Under the pieces are notes generated by a model, which made no database searches, had not been told where the DNA came from, and was given only the letters and a program-made list of their open reading frames with translations. From Odiellus spinosus (lineage: Eukaryota > Arthropoda > Arachnida > Opiliones > Phalangiidae), in NCBI GenBank assembly GCA_963920705.1, contig OY987225.1:1302001-1366000 (forward strand): a DNA stretch of 64,000 nucleotides. The letters are read 5' to 3'. Made by a program: the position numbers and the translations under genes. Shown here piece after piece: positions 56,601 through 64,000 of the stretch; the first letter of the stretch is position 1, and every line of letters begins with the position of its first letter.

Positions 56601-59216
56601 ACCAATATGTATTAAACTAGAAAGCTTAGATAAATGCGTACCTATTATTAAACGTCATTAAAATAAAAGTAGTTGACGCAAACTAAAATAACCCTTCCAG
56701 ATTGAACATTACGTTGAAAAGCCATCTACTTTTGTCAGCAATATAATCAATTGCGGAGTGTACTTATGTTCGCTAGACATATTCTCAGCTTTAGCCACTA
56801 TCTTCAAGAGCAAGCAAGACAATAGTTTTGGGTAATTTTTCAGGTCTTTACGTAGTTTACGTAAATTTTTAAACATTAATATTGTTATACGCAGCGAAGA
56901 TTTTTCTCAAGATACGGTTAACAAAGATTGTATTCGCTTCGAACAAGATCTGCTCATGCCTCTATCGGGCTCAAAATGTCTTTACGTTTACCAAACAACA
57001 CGATGGTGGAGCCAAATTAAAACGGCAGGGTAATTAATGTATTTTAAAAATCAAGTATTTCTTAAATCCAAAACTCTTTTCAAAGGTCCGCCATATACGC
57101 CAATCGTCATTATTTGGAATTATATCGGCACCATCATCTAGAGAGACTAGCCCAACACAACGAGAAGGGTCCTATAATTATAGGCGACGTTTTCGTTCAT
57201 CCTAACGCAACCGTTGACCCAACAGCTGTGGTATAATTATTTCAAATATAATTATGATTGCATTGCAAACCAAATTAAGGGCTGCAGGCTAGTACCCGAT
57301 AGATGGGTCTTTCTTGGACAGTTCAACGAATGCTTTGAACCCCACCCCTGTCGAAAACCATCATATTTTGTTTCTAGGGTTTTTTGGGCCATAGAAGACG
57401 ATTCCGAAAGTTTTATAGCGATCGGGCAAGCCATTTTTGAGATACAGTGTTGGTCATTTTAGAGAAAATGACCACCACCCCTAAAACACTTAAATTTATC
57501 TCAGCTGCTATTTGTCGTAAACGATCGTGTCAGAGCTTATTTTAAAGACTTTTTAGAGCTAAAAAGAATATTTCATCCGGATCATATTCAAAACATAATC
57601 AGTTTTCAAAATCTTTGACCTTTGATTTTGACCTTTCGCTAAAATTAAAGGTCAAAAATTTGGTCATTTTCGAAATCCTCGCCTTCTAATGCATATAAAT
57701 CACTTAAAATCCCAATGCAGTATTTTTTGTTTCCGAGATATCGATTTTTGAAATTTACAGCACATTTTGAAAAAAAATATATATATATATATATTTCTCT
57801 ATATTAAGGCTGCGAAACATAATTTGCTTGATTTGCATTCAAACTACCAGTATTTTTAGTTGGGACCTAACGTAAGCATTGGTACTGGTGTTAATATCGG
57901 AGCCGGAGTTAGAATCAGGGAGTCGATAATACTTGGCAATGCCGTAATACAAGTAAATAATATTCTAACAAATGTTTCGGAAATTTTACGAACAAACTAA
58001 CGAAGGAATTTAAATTATGATAGGACCATACGTTAATCTTACATAGCATAATTGGATGGAATAGTACGGTCGGCTGTTGGGCCAGGGTGGAAGGTACTCC
58101 GTGCGACCCCAATCCTAATAAGCCATTTACCAAAATGGAAAACGTACCCCTGTTCAATGCCCAAGGAAGACTTAACCCGTCTATCACCGTCTTAGGTTTG
58201 TATTTTTTTAATTTTTGAGAATGTAGGAAGTTGAAATGAAGACGAGTAATCCCCATTCAGACTATAGGATTTTTGCTGAAAACGCTCGCCCAACTTTTTC
58301 TGTACGATTTTAGTTGTTACAACTTCGTTTTCACACAGAAGCGCAAAAATTGCTTAACTCCTAATGCAATTTTCCTGACTTCACGCCATCTATAACGTCA
58401 AAATTCGATTTCTAGTTATAAATATTCAGACTAGAGGGCGCAATTTCCGAAAAAATAGAACCACGAGGTGGTAAAAAAGTCTGAACTGAACTTTACATTT
58501 GACTAAAAACAGATTTAACAAAGTGAATCTTGAAAGAGATATTTTCGAATTAAGAACCCAAATATTGAATAAAAGTGTAAATCATCTCGAAGGAACAGGA
58601 GATTCCACATTACCAAGAATAGATTTAACACAAGAATATGGAAGAGCTATACCTTTGCCCGCGCGCTAGTCACAATCGGGCGGAGCCTATGGGGGTCTTA
58701 CGCCTCACCTCGTCACGTGCACAGAAAGCGGTTGGCTGTTTTCTACGATAAGTGCGGGGATAGGCGCTGCCGGCAGAGCTAGCTCTCTGTCGCGGACGTC
58801 GAAGCTCGTGATAGGGTGAAAATCATAACGCATATGACGTCAAATCTAGTAAGCTCCTCCCGTTCGATACTAGCGTTATACCAGAGGTATAGCGTACGGT
58901 TCCATATTCTTGTGTTGAATCTATTCTAACGCAAGGGTAATTTATAGTAATTAAAAAAATCCCTTGAGGGGGTCTCCTCCCAGTCAATTCCTCTGAAAGG
59001 AAAAATAAGTAACTCGGGGGGGAAGGGGGAAGAAAATTTGCCATTTCATTTTCCCCCAGTTACACTAGTTTTTTAGTAATTTAATATCAATAAAAACGTT
59101 GTTTGAATTTTGTAGGTTGCAATGTGCAAGTGCCAGCCGAGGTCGTGGTTCTAAATTCTATCGTTTTGCCGCACAAGGATTTGGGTCAGAGTTATAAAAA
59201 TGAAATTATTCTATAA
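53672..59216 (+). CDS. GMPPA: Mannose-1-phosphate guanylyltransferase regulatory subunit alpha
   Basis: Ten exons: 53672-53711, 53792-53993, 54259-54451, 54531-54590, 56701-56831, 56895-57029, 57086-57230, 57860-57952, 58024-58195, 59116-59216 (TAA). Together they make 1272 nt, or 423 aa, against about 420 in animals; every intron is GT-AG and in phase. The N-terminal nucleotidyltransferase-like domain begins [11 protein letters not shown], with the alpha-type insert before [20 protein letters not shown], then [27 protein letters not shown] and QIKTAG. The C-terminal left-handed beta-helix has hexapeptides such as [19 protein letters not shown]. The GMPPA C-loop is present ([11 protein letters not shown]), and the end [16 protein letters not shown] matches the family. 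GMPPA binds GDP-mannose and restrains the catalytic subunit GMPPB, setting GDP-mannose supply for N-glycans, GPI anchors and O-mannose in the cytosol. Introns hold elements E, H, X and N. Confidence 0.97.
54080..54154. repeat. Intronic inverted repeat
   Basis: CGCCACTCTTGACA (54080-54093) and TGTCAAGAGTGGCG (54141-54154) in GMPPA intron 2 could form a hairpin or be ends of a very short element. Confidence 0.7.
54867..55331 (-). mobile_element. Family E element in GMPPA intron 4
   Basis: Ends CAGGGTTGCCACAGA and TCTGTGGCAACCCTG form the terminal inverted repeat. The interior has GTCAGGGAA phrases (reverse of CCCTGAC). Flanks TTTTATCG and TTCTTGGG are a weak 8-bp match. hAT-like by its ends. 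Confidence 0.75.
55487..55621. mobile_element. TTAA-type MITE (family H), copy 3
   Basis: 135 bp between TTAA (55483-55486) and TTAA (55622-55625), ends AAGGCCCTATCTGC and GCAGATAGTCCCT. TTAAAAGG-type ends fit T2/Kolobok MITEs. In GMPPA intron 4. Confidence 0.82.
56066..56594. mobile_element. Family X MITE in GMPPA intron 4
   Basis: 529 bp with ends CATGGATTAATTATACGCGC and its near-complement. The inverted similarity extends through CCTAAGGATAGACAGCAGA. Perfect 7-bp duplication ATAGAAA (56059-56065 and 56595-56601). Non-coding. Confidence 0.92.
57775..57796 (+). repeat. TA dinucleotide run
   Basis: About ten TA repeats in GMPPA intron 7. Confidence 0.85.
58614..58929. mobile_element. Family N MITE, copy 1, in GMPPA intron 9
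   Basis: Left end CAAGAATAGATTTAACACAA; right end TTGTGTTGAATCTATTCT, with the last bases changed. Inner inverted pair AGCTATACCTTTG / AGAGGTATAGCG. GC-rich core with TGCCGGCAGAGCTAGCTC. Confidence 0.85.
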
Positions 59217-59284
59217 TATATATATATACATCTTCATACTGTAATATTTGAAGCAAATGTTTTGCACTTTTTATGATATTATAC

Positions 59285-59290
59285 AATAAA
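59285..59290 (+). promoter_or_regulatory. GMPPA polyadenylation signal
   Basis: AATAAA 69 bp after the GMPPA stop codon, the first canonical hexamer downstream. Confidence 0.7.
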
Positions 59291-59441
59291 ATGCTTGTCT
59301 CCAACTTTCGTATTTTTATCGAGAATATCTGATTGGCTGTTTGCCTAGAGCCTATGCCTAAATTAAAGTAAAAAAAATTAGTCTATAGATTTTTTAGTCC
59401 ACCTCTAGATGCCTTCCATAATGATTTTGCCCGAAAATATA

Positions 59442-59734
59442 AGCTACGTTCATACTACGCCTTTTTATCGATTTAAATTGTTTCAAAACGTTCCGCTGGA
59501 GTCGTGTGAACGGAAAAGTCTTTTCTCAACTCGGATTTTATTCGATTTCTCAAAACCTCGTCGAGGACCAGTTTCATACCGATTCAGTTTCAACAACCGA
59601 TAGATGAAGCTACAATAAATCAATTTATGAAGATAATGCGCGAACGAGTAATGCTTAAAACGATTCCTGGCGATTTCAATATCGGTTTGATTTCACCGTT
59701 TCAACCGATTGAGAAATGCTAGCGTGAACTAGCT
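59442..59734 (+). mobile_element. Family G element, uninterrupted copy
   Basis: Ends AGCTACGTTCATACTA and TGCTAGCGTGAACTAGCT are an imperfect inverted repeat. It contains the empty site (CCGATTGAGAAATGC) of the family F insertion at 43729. Confidence 0.75.
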
Positions 59735-60632
59735 TTAGTGGGATCTGTCTGGGATTAACAGTCCCTTTAAATTATAATCAAATTGCGCTGTGTCAGTTCT
59801 AAACGTTCTTTTCGTAAAATTTAACCATTGTAATAATAGGGGCTTAATTTGGTCCCTGGAAGATGAAAGATTTTAAAAGAAAATTCTCCTTGGAGGATCA
59901 AACCTCACAATTTTTTCCGCTAAAAAATATGTAGCGGTGATGGTAAGAGATTGCGATAGCTTTTTCACCAACTGTTCTCCAGAATAAAGGTTCATTCAAC
60001 TTGCCATTGTTTTCAATGGCAAGTGTCATTAATCTTATTTTTCCACAAATTCTGAGCCAATTTTTCAGTTTTGAGACGCACATTTTATATCGAACTCTAA
60101 ATATCCTTAAAAGTCTTTGACTTGAGCGTGGGATTTTTCCTGAAGATGGTTACAATGCTCTAGATTTGCAAAGAGCATTTTATAAACGTTCGTGTTTATC
60201 GCCCATTCGACCCTGCAATGGCAGCGATGAAGGCTTTATACTTGGTCTACTGCCAAGGCTTAGGACCAAGGACTGTCGTGAAACTGGCAAATAAGTTATT
60301 TAATGTCTTGGTATCTGAAAATCTTGAATGGAGGATCCTGGTTAAATTACTTCTTTTATTACGTTAATGGACTTAGGGAAGCTTAGGATTAGGGCTCGTG
60401 AAATAAAAGCTAGCCTAGTTCGGAAGTGGTTCCTGGGGAAAATTCTCCAGGACTAGTACAGAGAAAGCCACGATGTTTCCTTAGGTTGATGTCTGATAAA
60501 AGAGTGTTCTTAAGGGAATGGAAAATTTAGATAGTAGCAACATAAACCAGCTCCTGGGAATTAGTTTGGCCAAACAGCCAAGATCAGTGCGCAGACTTCA
60601 CTAACTTTGAACGTTCCCAGAGTCAGTCACGT
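59735..60632. other. No gene recognised
   Basis: A short perfect inverted repeat (CTTGCCATTG / CAATGGCAAG, 60000-60023) is the only structure seen. No supported gene. Confidence 0.4.
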
Positions 60633-60979
60633 CAAGAATAGATTCAACACAAGAATATGGAAGAGCTATACCTTTGTCCGCGCGCTAGTCTCAAGCGGAT
60701 GGAGCCTACGGAGTTCTTACGCCGCGCCTCATGTCACGTGCACAGGAAGCGATTGGCTGTTTTCTACGATAAGTGCGGAGGGGGGGGGGAGGATATCAGG
60801 CTGCGGGGATAAGCGCTGCCGGCAGAGCTAGCTCTCTGTCGCGGACCTCGAAAGCTCGTGATAGGATGAAAATCATAACGCATATAACGTCAAATCTAGT
60901 AAGCTCCACCCGCTCGAAACTAGCGTTATACCAGAGGTATAGCGTACGGTTCGATATTCTTGTGTTGAATCTATTCTTG
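60633..60979. mobile_element. Family N MITE, copy 2
   Basis: 347 bp with complete ends CAAGAATAGATTCAACACAA and its complement. Flanks GTCACGT and GTTACGT give a 7-bp duplication with one mismatch. Compared with copy 1 it has about 28 extra bases starting with a G run at 60781. Confidence 0.92.
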
Positions 60980-61499
60980 GTTACGTGGTAAAACCCTATT
61001 TTTTGGGCCTAAAACTGGGCCCATCATCTCTTTGAAAGGTCGCGCGAGACATAAAATTAAGTAAAGAATCTCACATTCTTGAAATAATATGAAATTTAAA
61101 ATCACGATCTTAATTCAACACACTCGACACGTTTTTGAAAAGAAATATTTGTAAGAAAATTAAGATATCGAGATCTTTGACCCTTCCAGCCTTTCTGTTG
61201 AATAGAATCCAGCGGACAAAGCTTAAGTCGTAACTCAATACCAGTAAAAGGCGTGGGTACATTAAGTTTAACCTTAACATTTCTCAAGAAATTCTCAACT
61301 AGCTAAAACGTTACGATGAGGACGTCAAAGTCGCGTCTTCAATAGCATAAAGGGGCATCTGTTATAATCAGGTAAAGGTTAGTCAGTCGGGAGACACTTG
61401 AATATGAGATTAAGGGTAAACTACTCTATCTTATGCATCGTTAATCTCATTTGATAGTTCTATTTGGAATAAAGGCCCCATTCTATTAGAACACCTCTT
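60980..61499. other. No gene recognised
   Basis: No supported feature. Confidence 0.4.
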
Positions 61500-62460
61500 G
61501 CAATCTGGAGATGTTTGATGTTATTTCCGAGTTTGTTCTCCTAACAAACGATTCTTTATCATTTAAATTGGCCAAATCCACAAACAAACATTAAACTATA
61601 AATCTAATTAAAACTTAAAAGGAAAATAGGCTTAGCTGATTTCACGGAGATCAGCTGAGTTTCTTTGTATTGATGCAAGGATAATACAGAGAAGGATACA
61701 AAATTGAGTGCCTTACTGGCTCCCCACCCGTAATGCCTTTTTTTTCTTTTTTGTTAAAGGTGCGTAACAGTTAATGTTTTTGCACCCGTACGGGGGGCTA
61801 AGTACATAGCCACGAGCGATGGGGGGTCAGTAGAGTTTAGAAACTACGCAGGTATGAGGACTGAGAATTGCCCACGCAACGGATGGAGAAGGGAAAGGGG
61901 AAGAGGAAGGACCATACCGTTGCGGACCATTCGCAACACTCCCTATGGACAAGGGACCTGCGATTCGATCAGAACAATACCCAGACGTCAGTTTACAGGT
62001 TTACGCCACCACTCCCAGCCCCGTAATGGCTTTACTCCCACAAGTTGGGAGAGAAGGGGGAAGGAAATGGGGATCTGATCCTGGTAGCATCACTACTTGG
62101 CACCCTCGCTCCACAGTGGCGACGCCAGGGTTTTTTTTTTTACGCGAGAGGACTTTCTGGCGAGACTAAGCTAGTTGTGAAATTTTCCCTCTAGATGGAA
62201 ACCGCTAGCGATTTACCAGGATGCGGCTCCCACTTTTTAACCCACCCCCATCCACCCGTTTGGGGGTGAGTACTTCCACGAGCCAGGTAGTAGCTCGTCT
62301 CGTAATTACGTATCCTTCTCTGTTTGTGTTATTAAGAGTCTCTGAGACTTCCAATAACATTCGATTGGTGCAAAGAAATTCAGCTGATCTCTGTGAAATC
62401 AGCTAAGCCTATTTTCCGGGTAAGTTTTAAATTTAAAAATCCACTTATTAGATTCTCCCT
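61500..62460. mobile_element. Family F relative with a long GC-rich core
   Basis: Arms GAAAATAGGCTTAGCTGATT (from about 61622) and AATCAGCTAAGCCTATTTTC (to about 62419) pair with each other and match family F. The right end CTCCCT abuts TTAA (62461-62464). The left terminus is worn, so its start is approximate. The core (about 61690-62290) is unlike other F copies: GC-rich, with ORFs in several frames, none recognised. Confidence 0.65.
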
Positions 62461-62623
62461 TTAATAGTTCCGGATTTGTCATAACCATAGGCCTCAAAAT
62501 AAAAGTAATGTTTCACTAAAACTAAAATACCATTCGAATTAAAGTACCAAGTTCCGGGCTCCTACCACCCGTAAGACCAAAATGATTTAAGTTATAACAC
62601 ATTCTCTCGAAAGATGTTCATTT

Positions 62624-62629
62624 TTTATT
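62624..62629 (-). promoter_or_regulatory. RpS3 polyadenylation signal
   Basis: AATAAA on the minus strand, eight bases after the RpS3 stop codon, implying a very short 3' UTR as is common for ribosomal protein genes. Confidence 0.75.
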
Positions 62630-62637
62630 GGTTAGAT

Positions 62638-62825
62638 TTATTGAACAAGGGGTGGAGCGACCTTGGGAACGGCCTTTTCTCCCTTTGCCTCGCTGTACGG
62701 AGCCAATGGTTGTTCTTCTTCCTTGGGTTCAATGATATTCACGTTATCGGGAAGCGGTTTCTTTGGTCCAGTCTTGCCATTAGGGTCAAATGGCAACATG
62801 ATTTTCACCTTAATACCCAGCACAC
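62638..62825 (-). CDS. RpS3: 40S ribosomal protein S3, last exon (partial gene)
   Basis: Terminal exon of uS3, which sits at the mRNA entry of the small ribosomal subunit. The frame begins within the Gly of [18 protein letters not shown] and continues [19 protein letters not shown], the signature that follows the KH and C-terminal domains of animal S3. It ends in a lineage-variable Pro/Lys-rich tail (KVAPPLVQ) and TAA at 62640-62638. The acceptor on the minus strand is TTTTTGCAG just before GTGTGC (phase 1). The upstream intron fills the rest of the window and holds a family A copy, ATAGGAAA repeats and a family F arm. The other exons lie beyond 64000. Confidence 0.95.
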
Positions 62826-62904
62826 CTGCAAAAATGTTCAACAATACACTTTGAATACGTGTACTAAATACTGAAAATCATTTAAACAAATTTTTTATCC
62901 AAGC

Positions 62905-63049
62905 AGGGTGACTACAACTAAAAATCATAGGAAAATAGGCATTTTTTGAATCGAATTATAGGAAATATAACAAAATATAGAATTACTACTGAAATTCAGG
63001 GGACAGTATAGAACTATTACTGAAATTAAGAGGGTAATATAACGATTAC
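62905..63049 (+). repeat. ATAGGAAA-rich repeat interrupted by family A
   Basis: Begins GCAGGGTGACTACAAC, then AT-rich ATAGGAAA words. It resumes at 63388-63440 after the family A insertion. Lies in the RpS3 intron. Confidence 0.5.
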
Positions 63050-63387
63050 CAGAAGCCGATGAAACCCTCCTTTGAAGTCTACTACTCTGATGTTCCATAC
63101 AGCGCTCCTCTCTGTATGGGTAAAATTCACAATTTTACTAGATCGGAGGGGTCCTACTTCATACCCCCCTGTCTACGGAAAATTGGAAATTCTCTCTCTC
63201 CACAAACGACCACGTTTTTTTGACGAACTCCAAGGCTGCTAGAGATATTAGCTCGACGAACTCCCGCTCCGAAACTATCTACCGTTAGGAGGCGTACGAA
63301 TCGCGCTTTTCGAAACTAACCCATACAGAGAGGGGTAGACAAGACCCGGGAGAAATAGACTTCAAAGGAGGGTTTCATCGGCTTCTG
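63050..63387 (+). mobile_element. Family A MITE, copy 8
   Basis: 338 bp with a perfect 7-bp duplication CGATTAC (63043-63049 and 63388-63394). In the RpS3 intron. Confidence 0.93.
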
Positions 63388-63812
63388 CGATTACTGAAAT
63401 CATAGGATGCAAATTACTGGGATTGTAGGACGAGAATTGTTACTGAAATTTCAAAATTAATAGTGAAATAGTTGGTATAATAAAATAACCTTGGAAGCAG
63501 CCAAAAGCCGTTAAAAAGTACCAACTTCTATGGAAGATTTTGCCTTTTTCAAGGTTGGGTCGAAGTATAGGATAATCTATACTTTTTCCAACCTTGAAAC
63601 TAACAAAAAGATGCTCAGTTAAATAGAAAATATTTCTACGGAACATGGCGCCTTTTTTCAAGGTTGGGATGAAGTTTTATAATACCAACTATTGTAAGAG
63701 CATTTACTACGCAAATTGTAAGAACATTATTACCCAAATTGTAAGAGAATTACTACCGCAACGGGTTAATTACAAGGCAAGGGTAATATAATATTTAGAA
63801 AATATCCTTTGA

Positions 63813-64000
63813 AGGGAGGATGCAACCTAAAAACAAGTGATTTTTTATCGATTCCTTATTGTTTAAATAGGCCTAATCCACTATTTAAAAAATTTACAAA
63901 CAAATATTAAACTAGAAATAAATTTAAAACTTACCCTGAAAATAGGCTTAGTGGGATTCATGGAGCTCCTGATTTCCTCGCGTGTAAGGTCTAGCGACCA
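63813..64000 (+). mobile_element. Family F element, left arm, cut by window end
   Basis: TTGA then AGGGAGGATGCAACCT, followed by the family F arm almost unchanged (AAATAGGCCTAATCCA, CCTGAAAATAGGCTTAG, GTAAGGTCTAGCGACCA). Very close to the copy at 43729. The second arm should lie just beyond the window. Confidence 0.85.

Noticed and set aside
62614-62874. Plus-strand ORFs opposite RpS3
   Set aside because: Shadows of the minus-strand RpS3 exon, which matches a known protein.

Overview
This window is nuclear DNA of a eukaryote, most likely an arthropod. Genes are split by short GT-AG introns. One gene looks like an ionotropic receptor (IR) of the protostome-specific chemosensory branch of the glutamate receptors. 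Short CCTAA/TTAGG runs of arthropod telomere type occur at a few places. The genes occupy only a few kilobases; almost everything else is repeats. No bacterial or viral gene, CRISPR array or recognisable retroelement reverse transcriptase was seen.

Genes: (1) an ionotropic-receptor-like channel gene on + with its last eight exons between 42936 and 49204; the N-terminal part is unresolved. (2) A complete ten-exon GMPPA gene on + (53672-59216, 423 aa), the regulatory alpha subunit of GDP-mannose pyrophosphorylase. All splice phases agree and it can be read from start to stop. (3) The last coding exon of ribosomal protein S3 on - (62638-62825); the rest of that gene lies beyond the right edge. 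(4) Two tRNA-Gly(CCC) genes 1.4 kb apart on + (37593 and 38994). (5) A fragment resembling a P-element/THAP transposase (39248-39736). (6) A weak candidate terminal exon at 37417-37532 behind a tandemly duplicated segment.

Repeats by region: 0-6 kb has a 28-bp tandem array, copies of family A (with a nested TAA-flanked element), a 420-bp hairpin element and CCCTGAC-rich elements. 7-11 kb has a long near-perfect inverted repeat, a 100-bp satellite and a second inverted-repeat cluster. 12-17 kb has nested elements, degenerate 0.6-kb direct repeats and a 20-bp minisatellite inside a terminal-inverted-repeat element. 18-30 kb has scattered short elements in mostly featureless DNA. 30-35 kb has a hairpin array of 16-mers and more family A. 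41-64 kb has many short elements inside the introns of the IR, GMPPA and RpS3 genes.

The main pattern is that many unrelated-looking short inverted-repeat families (called A, J, K, L, N, O, U and X here) all begin 5'-CA, end TG-3' and are flanked by 7-bp direct repeats. They therefore look mobilised by one kind of transposase. A P-type transposase remnant in the same window is a possible, unproven link. A second set (F, H) uses TTAA targets with TTAAAGG ends of T2/Kolobok type, and a third (D, perhaps E) looks hAT-like with CAGGG ends. Family letters are local labels only.
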